A stretch of 64,000 bases of DNA. It comes from Capronia americana. Its lineage: Eukaryota; Ascomycota; Eurotiomycetes; Chaetothyriales; Herpotrichiellaceae. How positions within the stretch are numbered: the first letter of the stretch is position 1; each line of letters starts with the position of its first letter. A program made the translations under genes and the position numbers. The stretch is taken from contig JADWQD010000001.1 in assembly GCA_016110215.1 (NCBI GenBank), positions 186,001 to 250,000 of the forward strand. The letters are read 5' to 3'. The notes below the pieces were generated by a model. The model saw only the letters and a program-made list of their open reading frames with translations. It did no database searches and was not told where the DNA came from. Below, piece by piece: positions 53,586 through 64,000 of the stretch.

Positions 53586-55950
53586 CTACACGAAACCATC
53601 CTCGTCAAAGTCGAAATTCATCGACTCGATGCGGTTCATTTGCTCCAGCCATGACGCAGTCCAAGCGTCGTCGTCCATGATCTGCGTGAACAGATCTGCT
53701 CCATCACTCCCCCACTGGTCCAAAGCAAAACTGGGCTCAGCTTGCGGAAAGTTGCTGGTGGGAGTGACTGTCGAGTTTCCCTGGATTGGGGCATGTCTCG
53801 CGTCCTCGGGGATTGCCTGAGGTGATGGGTGAATTTGCTGGGCTCCAGCCTTGCCGTGTTTGGTTGCCGGTCGTTCACTATGCCCTTGATCAACATGCAT
53901 GTGCTCGGTGCTGCACCTAAGCTTTTCCAGACACTGACTTAGAGCCTTCTCACCCGCAACTGCAGCTGACACGCTTCCCTTCAGCACAGATAGTCTTACA
54001 ATCGCTTGTCTAAGGCTCGTGATTGCGTGACCTCTGGCCTGCTCAACTCTTGCCGAGTACTTGGCCAGCATAGCCGAGAGGACCAAACCTGCATCAATGG
54101 TATAAAAGACCAGAGTGTATATCTTGTATTGGTGTGGTTCCGTCTTCTCGAACAAGAGTTGCGTGGCATCGAGGACCTGGACCGCCGCAGACACTGCAAG
54201 GTCGAGGCTGTGAGGATGCTGTGCTGCATGATTTTTGTGAAGTGCCAAAAGGAACGCATTCGCTATGATTGAAATCTGCAGCCGATGCTTGATCATGTCC
54301 GGCCACTGAAAATCCCACGATGTATCAGGCTTGTCAAGCCTCATCGCAGGTGGAAGGCTGCTCAGGAAGTGGAGAACTTCTGCGTGTGTTGATTGAATTG
54401 CGCCGTAGTCGCTGAAACCCGGTCTAAATGCTCCCGAGGACATCAATTTGTGGATTTGCTGTGCCAGGTAGTGCTTAACCTTTCCCGCGGTGTACAGAGA
54501 CGGCCGTTCGTCTGGAGCGGGAGGTGCGAAGAGAGTTCGCGATGGATTTTCGGGAATGTCGCTGTCTATTGGCGTCTTGACTGTACAGTCCTCGGCATTG
54601 ATCATCCGGGGCCGCCCCAACTGTAGTGCCATATGACTGGGTTCATCAGGACACTGACATTGTAGCAGTCACTTTAGGGATAGCTCACCTCTCCCAAATA
54701 AAGAGCGTAGCCCAAAGCCTCCTCCTATGTTCGTGGTACCATGCCTCTTGTAGATGTTCCCTTTGATCCGCTGTCTGTCGAGACCTGGGCTCAAGATGAA
54801 GTCTCTGGTCCTGAGCTTGCCTGTGGCAAAGTTAACCGGAAGAACAACTGCTTCATTGCCCCTTGCGCCTACCGCACAGCATTTCCAAGAGCATGCCACG
54901 CCTCTGACCCTCGACCGCAATTCTTGAGCCATGCACAGCGCATGAGATCGGCCTCAACTGCGGTGACAGCTTGCAAGTGGCGTCCCAGTGTATTCAAAAT
55001 CCTCTCCCCATTGTCACTGAAATGTCTCGAAAGCTCCTCAAGGGAGGGAGAGTTCGGTCTCCGTGTGGTTTCCGCGACCACAGAGTTTGGCGGCACAAAT
55101 TGCGCGGCCAGGGCAAGGACCTGGAAGAGAAGGGCTGGAAAGCACAAACTTTCTGCCGTCCCTTGCTGTTCTCCCATAGTAGGGCTGGCACCCCACGATT
55201 GCAACCATATGCGATGAGCTTGGTCAAAGTAGAACCGATCTACTGCACAGAAGTACCACTCTGCTTCCGAAAAGAAAACACTGCGGAGCTCCCGGATAAC
55301 CGTAGGGGACGGTAGATTGGCCACCAATCGATTGAGCTTTTCCCACTGAGAAGGTGCCAGTACTATGCGGGATGGCGTGGGTTGAATCTCTCGGCGCTGG
55401 TGAGCGAACTGACACGGTCAGCTGGATTGATCTTCCAAGCACGCACAGCTGGGGCTCACTTCGTCCAGAGCATGTGAGGATAGTCCACCAGTATCGGTGT
55501 ACGAATAGCCTATTTGAACCGACAAGTCTAGGGCGGTGCGATCTCCTCCAGGGCTTGACGCTGTGTCACTTGTCGAGACTTCCGGCTGGGGTGTCAGCCC
55601 ATTTCTGTAGCTGAATTAGCCAACATAGCGTGGCCAAGGTATTCAGTCAACACACCTCAACCTGGCTGGCTTGCTTCACGAAATTGTTAACTGAGGCGCA
55701 CATGATATGGACTAAGAGGTCGTCTCGAAGACAGACATACCCAGGCAGATTCTGGTAGAGGCATCTCGAAGGCACTCCTCGCTCCGTACAGATATTGCAT
55801 GGGGTCTGGCGGTCGCACTTTGTATGAAGAGTCAACAGAGATCAAGGAATTAGGATACCTTTTGGAATTGTTAACAATCACCTTTTGCTTCCTCCGATGG
55901 CATTCTGCACATGCCGTCACACGGCGATTCTTGGAGCGATACGGGCGCAT
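53586..55950 (-). CDS. Zn2Cys6 transcription factor (third in window)
   Basis: Multi-exon gene starting at the ATG at 55950. Exon 1 (55950-55882) ends inside the zinc cluster with CAECHRRKQK; exon 2 starts at 55817 with CDRQTPCNICTERGVPSRC. Later exons carry the family order: QIGYSYTDTGGLSSHALDE; then a segment from FAHQRREIQP to GNAVR holding the regulatory domain (EAEWYFCAVDRFYFDQAH); then EEALGYALYLGE; then a final exon from about 54640 to 53586 (SHMALQLGRPRMINAEDC). The C-terminus is acidic, a possible activation domain. The overall type is that of fungal regulators of roughly 650-700 aa. Some internal junctions between 55415 and 54640 were not fixed. It sits beside the lipoxygenase gene, which it might regulate. 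Confidence 0.85.
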
Positions 55951-56723
55951 CGCTGCTGCCCTCTCCGCCCATCGAAAGGGAGTCAGTTTGTAAGAATGGA
56001 AAGGTAGTTGGCATAAATGCGGCTGTTTGGTTGACGTGACGCTAAGACAAGTCAAATCCGCCCCGAGCTCACCCTGCCTTAGGACTAGGGTCATGCCGCC
56101 CTGTACTCACCCCCGGCGCGCGCGCCCGGGCCGGGTGAGAACGGACCGATAGTGCGACGTCGATCCTACTTAGCTCGGCGAAGTTGTCTAATCGACGATA
56201 ATTAACTATATACGCCGATCGACGTAGCGACCCCAACCGTCCCAGGGTTGTTTAACAGACGTACGAGACTTCTTAAAAACAGCGCCGCGATATTGACACC
56301 TCCGGGGATGCTCAGTGCGACTTCCTTTATCTACATGTATATAAGTAAGGTACTAAATATATAACTAGCGGAATTTCGGCAGATGAGGGTGCGTTACAAA
56401 TCGGAGAAAGAGGGAAGTACCTCGTACCGGGCACGAAGTGGTGGTCGGAGAGGTCGAAATCGATAATTCCTGCAGAATCCGACATCTGCCACTCGTAACA
56501 CTAGCGCAGGTTCTCCAGCTGTTTGTGTAGACTATCATATAGTCTGTCTTGGCTTCCTACGTATTATACCCAAGCTGAGGAGGCATTCAAATAGGAAGAC
56601 CTCGTTCTCCTCCCCTTCTCGTTCTCCTTCTTGACGCTCCTCGTCTTCTCTCTCGGGATACGCGTATACCGAGCGGCAATTTCGCGTCCGTGACGACTCT
56701 TCCCCTTATCGGGAGGATCAAAA
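55951..56723. other. Intergenic with transposon-relic-like composition
   Basis: These 773 bp include a GC-palindromic patch (GGCGCGCGCGCCCGGGCC, about 56116-56133). They continue into sequence with many TATA/TACG and CGACG steps (56150-56400), unlike the neighbouring genes. No coding potential was seen. A decayed mobile element is possible. Confidence 0.35.
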
Positions 56724-58585
56724 TCACGCACTGAGGGAGAACGGCGCCACGTTCGGGTCCAAAGCCTGCCACACAAACGGCATGCCCTGCGACAGACCGT
56801 GCGCATCAAACCGCCGACGCGACACCTGACCACTAAACTCGTGCATCTTTTTCTGAAACGTCGCAGCTGCGGCCTGCGTCGCGGGATTCGTGCGGCTCAA
56901 GAAATCCTCACTGTCGAACATGTGGAGCAACGTCCGGTTGGTGCCAGGGAAAAAAGGCCGAGCGAAATTGGCGGCCGAGTTGAGTTGTGCAAGGGCCTTG
57001 GAGAGTGGGGGCAGGAATTTGACGAGTTGGGACGCGGTGGTGCCCTTGGTGGTCGGGGGTGGGGAGTATAGCGCGGACGGGTGAAACGGGAGGGTGGAAC
57101 TGACGGAGAGGATCTGGTTGGTGTTGATGCTATGATGGGACGAGGTTACGAGGTGCGCCTGATGTTCAAGGGCCATGTCAGTGGATGATTCCCCGGGACG
57201 ATGTGACGAGAACTTACAAAATGGGTCAGAACGTCAATGAGACCATCTCGCGTGGTGATGGATGGGAAGTCGATGGCCTCTGCGGGACCCTGAGCCTCCG
57301 AGACCCAGGCTTGCACCTCGTTGTCAGCGACAACGTCGGCATCCGCCTTGTAGTACGAGTTTACGAAAGAGGCCACGAAAGCGCGCGTGGCGTCGAAGAT
57401 GACCGAAGCGTCTTCGAAGAAGGGGAAGTGCTTCAAGGCCGGTCCGAAGGTGCAGTCGAGGAGTCCGCGAGCTCGAAGGTCGTCCCGAAAATAGTTCATC
57501 CGAAAGCGTCCGCTGCCCGACTTTACGTAGCGATCCGTGGTGTAGTCTTGCGCCGCAGCACCAGTGTGTGAGAAGATCCGGTCAGTCCCTCCTCCAGTGG
57601 CGAACGCGAGACTCGCCGCCAGAGGTTGGAAGGAGAACACTTCGTACAGGATTCGGTCGAGTAGGGCAAGGGCTGGATGGTTGTCACTCAAGGTACGGAT
57701 CGCGGCCAGGTACGAAATCTGGACGACTTCGTGCGTGCTTGCCAGATGATTCCACTGCGTAAACCAGAAGTCATTGACGTTGTACATGATCTTTGCAAGG
57801 AGCCAGTCCTCAGGTGAGTCGTTGGGGGTGTAAACCAGACTCGAGTTCGCATTGGTGCGGATGGCCAGTGGCAAGAAGTCTCCAGAGGCCCGATCGAGGT
57901 AGAAGAATGCGTCCACCGCGGCGTCATAGAGCCCGGTCGACGTGAGATTCTTCTGATCCCGATAATCGGCATAAAAGAGACGTCCGGCCTGGAACAGCTC
58001 CTTGAGGGTCATGCCCGACACATCCTGCGCGACTGCGTCTTCGAGCTGGAATTGCAAGATGTCTGACTCTGGGTTGACCCGACGTATTTGATACGGGCTG
58101 AACGACAGTCGCTCCATAGAAAAAAGCAAGTCTTGGGTATAGTTGGTGAGGGCCCCCGGCGCTGGCCCCGAGGGAAGGGTATGTTTCCAGTGGTCATAGA
58201 TGAGTGTATAATCATCCAAGGTCTGTAAGCCGTTGTAGTCGCCGGCCGAGGCATTTGCAGCTGTCACGTCGAGACTCGCTGCGGCCGCCACGGGCGCTGA
58301 TTCGGCATCGTGCGCTTGCAAGTCGGCTTCCATTCTCGCCTGACCCAAGGTACCGGAGGGGAAGTACGGGCCGCCTCCAACGGGTGGACCGTAGAGAAAC
58401 CCAGCCTGCTTCGTCATAATGTCCTTGGATCTGGTGGCGGACATGTCATTTTGAGGTAATGAGTATTGTGCGTTGAGTGCTCGGCTGTTCAAAATCGAGC
58501 CTTTGGGCAGGGCCAGAGAGGCCACCTCCGACCCTCGGAGCGCCAGCAGCGCAAGACTGTAATGGAGGATTGAAGACTGATGCAT
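56724..58585 (-). CDS. Secreted lipoxygenase, fungal (Mn/Fe-LOX) type
   Basis: Predicted CDS complement(join(56724..57158,57218..58585)), 600 aa, with a 59-bp intron that joins LTHF to AHLVTSSHH. Lipoxygenases dioxygenate linoleic or linolenic acid to hydroperoxides. The start MHQSSILHYSLALLALRGSEVASL is signal-peptide-like, suggesting secretion. Metal ligands: H-x4-H in WNHLASTHEVV, His and Asn in SSHHSINTN, plus the C-terminal carboxylate. DWLLAKIMYNVNDFW matches the family WLLAK segment. Length agrees with fungal Mn-LOX (about 600-620 aa). Oddity: the predicted C-terminus is PFSLSA, where Ile or Val is usual. A further small intron starting with GTGCGT near the stop could hide the normal ending. 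Confidence 0.93.
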
Positions 58586-58926
58586 ATCGGTGTGAGTGTC
58601 AACGGGCGGACTCTGGCATATGCCATGTATTAGGAATGAATCGACGCAAACTTCAGGTCTGTAAATTAAACGACCGTGAGTCGAGGACGCAAGACGGCGA
58701 TGGCTAGGGGAGCTGTGTGAAGGCGTGCTGTCTACCATCTTATTAACACGAATGGCTTCTCCCTGTCGACCAGGCACATCGATTTGGAATACTATGTCAG
58801 GAACGTACCTTAGTCTGCAGTCCCCTCTCTTTCTCGCCCTATGATGACGACCTCCGATATCCGACAACTGCGCCTCAGAGGGCGACGAGGTGCCGGGTTG
58901 AAAGACATGACGAGGATGTGGCTTTT

Positions 58927-58971
58927 CATTTTGTCTGTAAGATCCTGCTACGCTACGCTCTGCAAGATGAT
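58927..58971 (+). repeat. Dispersed hairpin repeat, copy B
   Basis: Matches copy A (49888-49930) over its full length, with a 2-base insertion (GA) and a few substitutions in the right arm. The shared core is CCTGCTACGCTACGCTC. Confidence 0.6.
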
Positions 58972-59318
58972 CTGAAAATCGGATTAGAGGCTGGATTCTC
59001 GTACTCGGTAAACGGGAACGTGGCTCAACCCCGGATGTAAGCAGATACTGATTAGTCCTACTATTGGCTCTCCTTAGAATCCGGGGTGCTTCCAGTGCCT
59101 ACTCGTAGTACCACCATAGCCTCAATTTAGGGGCCTGATCCTGACCCGGTTGCCTCCGCGATGCCTCGCGATTCGCCTATCACTCACCGATAATGGATGT
59201 AACTACTCGTAGTAGGATGGCTCAACTAGTTGCATCCACCTGAACTCCATCACTCACAATGCTGACGACGACGGAAGGATCCATATTAAGCGTATACTTA
59301 GCCTTACCTGGCCTATTT

Positions 59319-59373
59319 TCGCGTATAGCATCGCGTATAGAATTGCGTACCTAGTATAGCATCGCGTATCGCA
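59319..59373 (+). repeat. Degenerate 12-bp tandem repeat (TCGCGTATAGCA-like)
   Basis: Units TCGCGTATAGCA, TCGCGTATAGAA, TTGCGTACCTAG, a partial TATAGCA, then TCGCGTATCGCA follow one another. Subterminal repeats of DNA transposons look like this, but no transposase is present. Confidence 0.55.
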
Positions 59374-59985
59374 ATGCTAACTTACTTCCGGAGTGACAGT
59401 GGCCTACGTGCAAAGCCCCAGATACAGGGGCCAGCCCGGGCCTGTCCTCCCCCAGCCGTCCTGGGACACGTACGCCCAGCACGAAGGCCACTTCTCCAGA
59501 GCGGAGGTATATCTAGGACCTTTGCGGTCGTGGGAATCACGTCACACGACGGGCGGCAAACGGTTCGTGTCCCATAGCCCTGATTGCCTGTGCCATGAGG
59601 CATCGCAGCCGAATAGCAGTTCCAAGACGGACGGATAGTCGAGGGTGAAGTGAGAGTGAGTAGGAAGGCGAGTGCAAAGGTAAGAGAGGGTGGGTAAAGA
59701 GGTAAGTCGCGAGTGGGAGGGTATAAAGTGGCAAAGGTGAGTCGCACGTGAGTTTGGGGCAGATTTTACTTTGTCTTTAGGTGGTGCCAAGGTGGAAAAG
59801 CGCGAGAGTTTGATCGTTTCTTTTTGCTGGCGAGAGCAGATAAGTATGATCTGCCATTATCTTGACTTTGCCACACACCTGATTTGTCGCCGGGACGGTG
59901 GCGCATAATCACCAAGCCGGTCCTCTTTCTAGCAGCGTGGCCTAAGATGAATTCTATCCTATACATGATCCATCTGTTGACCAAA

Positions 59986-61130
59986 CTATTGCTCCGTGGG
60001 ATTAACCAGTGTGTACCTGTACCTTGCCAGACCTTCCTCTAGATCCACAAGAGCCTGGTTCGCCTCCTTCATGGGCCGCTCCTCGACCCAGGGTTGAATC
60101 TTCTTCTCCGCCGCGAATTTCAGCATCTCCTCCATTTCCTTCGGCGAGCCAACGGAAGTTCCCGTAATACTTCTATTCTTGACGATGAGGTCGAAGGCAA
60201 ATATTTGTGGGAGGGCACCCTCTGGCGCTCCAACTTGAACCAGGTATCCCCCGGTATCAAGCAGTCCCAGGTAATCCCGCAGCGGCATTGTCGTCGACGA
60301 GACTGTGCAAATGATCAGATCCAGCGAGGCGGCGTACTTCTGAGCCCAGTCTTGTTCTTCGTCTGTTGCAACATATTGATCGGCCCCCAGTTTGAGGACG
60401 TCCTCTCGCTTCGATGCTTTTCGTGAGATCCCCACGACCTTATCAGCTCCCATAGCCTTCGCAAAGAGGACTCCGAAGTGACCAAGTCCACCGACACCGA
60501 TTATCCCGACACGTTTTCCAGGACCACATCCATATTTTCTCAGTGGGGAATAGACAGTGATACCACCACACAGCATTGGTGCCGCAGCAGCCGAGCTCAC
60601 ACCCTCTGGGATCTTGACAACGAAGGTAGTAGGAACTCGGCTGTATGTTGCATACCCACCGTAGGACTTGCTGCCATTCAAGTAAACACCGTTGTATGTA
60701 TCGCAGCGGCCCTTTCGAACGCAATAGTTCTCGCGGCCGGCGGAGCAGTCAGAGCATTTGCCAGTACGATTTCTGCAGGAATCTGACTGTGCACCCACTC
60801 CGACCCGATCACCGACTTTGATATGTTTGACCTCTTTTCCCACGCGGACAGCTGTTCCGACAATTTCGTGTCCTACCACGCACGGGTACAACGTAGGACC
60901 CTGCGCAGAGTTAGTGTCTGGAAGTTGCACGATCGAGGATAGGAGCGGCGAACCCATCCACTCCGCAGTGTGTGCACGTCGCTACCGCAAACGCCCGAAT
61001 GCGTAATCTTGATATCAATATCGTCTTCCTCCCAAGCCTTGGGCTCAAATGTGCCCCACTTCAGATTGCCCACGGAATTCTCGTCGTGGCCCATCCAGCC
61101 TTCAAAGATGTAATCACCTGTTGCAGTCAT
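59986..61130 (-). CDS. Zinc-dependent, NADP-type alcohol dehydrogenase (cinnamyl-ADH / Adh6-7 type)
   Basis: Predicted CDS complement(join(59986..60900,60954..61130)), 363 aa, with a 53-bp intron (donor GTTCGC, slightly unusual) joining LRSGW to GPTLYPCVVGHE. Medium-chain reductase that interconverts aldehydes and alcohols. Catalytic zinc: Cys in SGVCGSDVHTL and the His-Glu of VVGHEIVGTAVRVG. Structural zinc: four Cys in the CRNRTGKCSDCSAGRENYC stretch. Cofactor fold: KRVGIIGVGGLGHFGVLFAK, with SRKASKRED downstream fitting NADP(H). The length and motif set match fungal Adh6/Adh7-type cinnamyl alcohol dehydrogenases, which have broad aldehyde range. The start is the ATG at 61130 (MTATGDYIFEGWMGHD). 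Confidence 0.93.
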
Positions 61131-62092
61131 GTTGAGCACTGACGTGGGAGGGTCCCCAGAAGCAATAAAGCTAGGTCGGTGTAAGCAAGAAACGTCTTGT
61201 GAGGCGAGACCTGAACTGGCCAAACGTCGCACAAAGAGCTTTTATAAGTTGTGATTCTGCTTCAAAACTCCTTTAGAGATAAAGCCGTCGATGACGTCCG
61301 AGATGTATCAAGGATAAACGACGAGGAGATGGACACGACACGGACCTAAGCTGTAGCATCGGCCGCAAGTGAACTCCACCTCATTCTCCGACAGTTTTCC
61401 ACGGGGAGCAACCTACCACCATCATGAGACCAGCGGAACATACAGAGCCCCGACCACAAAAGAGCATACTCTATGAGATAACACATCTCCATTTTGGTGC
61501 GCTGTGACTTGGCTGGCTATATCTCCACGCTTGCCCGGTGTCATCTCATTAGCTGCAGAGCTGGGGCAACCACGGATAAAGTCACCGCGAGACGCATCCG
61601 AGTTGCCACAGACTTGAAAATTAATAATTGTCGGGCTCATTGCCACTTTGAACGCGTTCTTTAGAGGTTGGAGTTGAGAGCGCGACTGTGCGCGTCAATT
61701 AGCGGCTTGGCATTTCTAGCTACAAGCCTTTGACGTCGAGCTTTCTCCTTCCTCGCCCTCCACCCTCGCGACATGGCATGAGACTATGAGGAGCCTGGAC
61801 CTTTTTCGGAACCGGGACGTTATCTTGGGCGATTGCGCCCCGTCTTCCCGCCCTTAAAACGCGATGGAGCAAGGATGGCACCATCCATTGCGGGTTTGCA
61901 TCTTTTCGGGCGAAATTGATCTGCGGCCCTGAAATTTCGGCCGATGCTTCGGGGCTGCGCCGAACAAAGTCGACATGGTATATTCAGCGACGAATAGTCC
62001 GAGCACAGAGTCAAGCTTCGCGACAGGATTGTTTGAAATGATATATTTGTGTAGGTGAATAGTTTAACTAACAATGCCCGCATCCAAGCAAC
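61131..62092. promoter_or_regulatory. Divergent promoter of the alcohol dehydrogenase and SDR-1
   Basis: These 962 bp separate two divergent oxidoreductases. No gene is supported; short open frames lack family resemblance. Confidence 0.4.
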
Positions 62093-63013
62093 ATGCCTGA
62101 ATACGCACACACAGGTCCTGTCGACTGCGACATCGCCGTCGACAGCAGCAAAATTAGGAACAAAACCGCCATCGTCACAGGAGGCGCAAACGGCATCGGC
62201 GAGGCATATGCTCGCGCCCTAGTCGCGGCCGGAGTTAAGGTCGTCATCGGAGACCTTGACTCCGCCAACGGGCGGAAACTGGAGTCCGAGCTGTCGGGAG
62301 TCAAGTTCATCCAATGCGACACCACGGAATGGGACGACCAACTCTGTCTGTTTAAGGCCGCCGCGGCGTTCTCCCCCACCGGAAAGATCTCCTACGTGAT
62401 CGCAAACGCTGGCATCATCCGCCCAGACGACGTATTCTTGCAGGACGTGAGCGAGGATCCCAAGGAACCGAACCTGAAGACTATCGACGTCAACATTAAG
62501 GGCACGCTTTTCACGGCAAAGCTCGCGGCCCATTACTTCATAAAGCAGAATGGTGTGACACCGTCCCCCGACCAAGAAGACACATGCTTAGTGTTGATCG
62601 GGTCCGGGGCCGCCTTTCTGGATTGTCTCCGGATTCCTCAATATAGTGCAACGAAGTGGGCGATGAGAGGGATCATGCACGCACTGCGGAGGACGGCGTT
62701 TTACTATGGCAGTCGAGTGAACGTCATCATGCCGTGGTATGTGAAAACCAGTATTCTAAGCCAGAAGGATTGGGACGCAGTGTCGGCCGTGGGCGTGGAG
62801 TTTGCAGAAGCCGAAGACGCAGGCAAGTGTCTGCTGCGGATACTGTCCGATCCAGAAGTCAATGGACATTCCTTCTTTCTCGCCGCGAGGAAATGGGCGC
62901 CTTGTGGGTTTATGGACTTGGACTTGGATGACTACAAAGATGCCCCCCTGTTGCAGGAGATCCAAGAGGATCAGATAAAAGCTAGCCCCGTCTCAGCGGG
63001 TCTGTTTGCTTAG
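62093..63013 (+). CDS. Short-chain dehydrogenase/reductase (15-hydroxyprostaglandin dehydrogenase-like)
   Basis: Single exon, 306 aa. Classical SDR: the cofactor motif is TGGANGIGEAYARAL (about residues 30-44), with acidic GDLDSANG after beta-2, which suggests NAD(H). NAGI is at VIANAGIIRPDD. The active site is Ser in LIGSGAAF and YSATK (QYSATKWAMRG). The look (MPWYVKTSIL, AEAEDAGKCLLRIL) is that of fungal 15-PGDH-like SDRs, many of unknown substrate. Three oxidoreductases are grouped here with the alcohol dehydrogenase and SDR-2, but no shared pathway can be named. Confidence 0.92.
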   Translation: MPEYAHTGPVDCDIAVDSSKIRNKTAIVTGGANGIGEAYARALVAAGVKVVIGDLDSANGRKLESELSGVKFIQCDTTEWDDQLCLFKAAAAFSPTGKISYVIANAGIIRPDDVFLQDVSEDPKEPNLKTIDVNIKGTLFTAKLAAHYFIKQNGVTPSPDQEDTCLVLIGSGAAFLDCLRIPQYSATKWAMRGIMHALRRTAFYYGSRVNVIMPWYVKTSILSQKDWDAVSAVGVEFAEAEDAGKCLLRILSDPEVNGHSFFLAARKWAPCGFMDLDLDDYKDAPLLQEIQEDQIKASPVSAGLFA

Positions 63014-63042
63014 GCCTTAGGTATTGTGCAATGTTTCTATGT

Positions 63043-63926
63043 TCAAAAGTCACATGCCGCAGCGATGCTCTCCATCTGATCAGCCGTCTTCGTGCCCTCT
63101 TCAACTCGTTTCCTTACTCCCGCGATTGACTCCTTTCCCAGCGGCAGCCTCAGAAGCGGCGGATTGGATGAAGGCTTCAGCACTTCATTGACAATCGCCT
63201 CAGCTGTCTTCTTCGGATCCTGCGCCGCCGTGCCGTCCAACTCTGCGAGGACATGCGATACATATTCTGTCACCGTGCCCTTATACGCCTCCGGAAGGGC
63301 GGGCATCTTCAATTTCTTGGGATCGAAGAATGCCGTTCTCATTCCACCAGGCTGCACAGTTACAACACGGATATTGAAGGACGACAATTCAACGGCCAAT
63401 GCTTCTGACATGCCCTCGATCGCGAATTTTGAAGCCGAATAAATCGCAGTCCCCGGCGGAGGATTCCAGTACGTTGCACTCGAGATATTGACGATGGCTC
63501 CGGACCCCCTTTCGCGCATGGAGGGGACGAGAGCTTGGATGAGGCGGATGGGTCCCCAGAAATTCACGTCGAATAGGTCGCGCGCGGCGTTCAGGCTACA
63601 GCAACAAATCAGTCTCCGGCGTTTGCGTTAAGAGATTGAACGTACTCCATCGATTCCAAGACACCACCGTCGGCGTACCCAGCATTATTGACAACAACGT
63701 CCACCTTCCCATGTTCCTTCAAGATCTTCTGGATATCGCTCTCGAGGGATTGGCTGGACATATCCAACGCAGCCCAGGTACCACCCAGTGAGTTGATTTC
63801 TTCGACTGCTTCCGGGCTCTTGGCCGGATTCCGTGAGGTGGCGATACATTTCTGTCCTGCTTTGAGCGCGGCACGTGCGATGTCCAGGCCTAGGCCAGTC
63901 GAGCAGCCTGTCACCAGCCACTGCAT
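63043..63926 (-). CDS. Short-chain dehydrogenase/reductase (classical, NADP-type)
   Basis: Predicted CDS complement(join(63043..63595,63646..63926)), 277 aa. The 50-bp intron (donor GTACGT) joins ESM to DLNAARDLFDVNFWG. Motifs: TGCSTGLGLDIARAAL, with Ser-Arg in IATSRNPAK following beta-2, which favours NADP(H); NNAG in VVVNNAGYADGG; SSATYWN; YSASKFAIEGMSEALA; and VQPGGMRT. The group is the common fungal family of retinol-dehydrogenase/ketoreductase-like SDRs. Convergent with SDR-1 at only 29 bp between the stops. The start is the ATG at 63926 (MQWLVTGCSTGLG). Confidence 0.92.
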
Positions 63927-64000
63927 GCTGGGTGAGGTTATTGTCCTGAAAAGTGGGTGAGAGTTGGATAATAAGTGAAAGAGTACGGATGCTTGGGGTT

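Larger units (their letters stand above)
58586..59985. other. Repeat-rich intergenic region
   Basis: 1.4 kb without a supported gene. It contains dispersed-repeat copy B (58927-58971), two ACTCGTAGTA copies (about 59100 and 59207) and a degenerate 12-bp tandem array (59319-59373). It is also the promoter side of the lipoxygenase. Confidence 0.5.

Noticed and set aside
1..64000. tRNA or rRNA genes, CRISPR arrays, operons, Shine-Dalgarno sites
   Set aside because: No cloverleaf or rRNA-like sequence was noticed, and the other features do not apply to a nuclear fungal region.

Overview
This window is nuclear DNA of a filamentous ascomycete (Pezizomycotina). The genes carry short introns of about 46-110 bp with GTRNGT-type donors, CTAAC-like branch points and YAG acceptors. 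Zn2Cys6 regulators, P450s, MFS carriers, an NRPS-like A-T-R enzyme and a secreted lipoxygenase are all typical of that group. The mycosporine gene set would suit a stress-tolerant dark fungus, but the sequence alone does not fix the species. No tRNA, rRNA or CRISPR array was seen.

Layout. 1-14.2 kb is mostly housekeeping: the 3' end of a fungal regulator, a SUMO protease (Ulp2 type), a class II-like eIF4E, a mitochondrial dehydrogenase kinase and an Ubp15/USP7-type deubiquitinase. 14.9-27.1 kb is a specialised-metabolism block: an adenylate-forming carboxylate reductase (A-T-R), a decayed kinase-like fragment, and then the three core mycosporine enzymes. These are a sugar-phosphate cyclase (DDGS type), an O-methyltransferase read divergently from it, and an ATP-grasp ligase. 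27.3-49.7 kb is an accessory cluster: phenol hydroxylase-type FAD monooxygenase, ACMSD-type decarboxylase, Zn2Cys6 regulator, MFS transporter, two P450s, an FMO/BVMO-like flavoprotein, a second Zn2Cys6 regulator and an amidohydrolase. 50.7-64 kb is mixed: an F-box-like gene broken by one in-frame TAG, a p24 cargo receptor, a third Zn2Cys6 regulator, a secreted lipoxygenase, a zinc alcohol dehydrogenase and two short-chain dehydrogenases. Repeat-like intergenic DNA lies around the lipoxygenase.

How the genes may work together. Cyclase, methyltransferase and ATP-grasp together predict 4-deoxygadusol formation from sedoheptulose 7-phosphate, followed by amino-acid attachment, giving a UV-absorbing mycosporine. 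The neighbouring A-T-R reductase could supply the acid-to-alcohol step that fungal mycosporine-glutaminol requires. That is an inference and the most interesting hypothesis here. In the 27-50 kb cluster, the 8-mer TTGCGGAG/CTCCGCAA occurs exactly five times, always between genes, and once inside a 36-bp near-palindrome. It looks like the operator of a cluster regulator.
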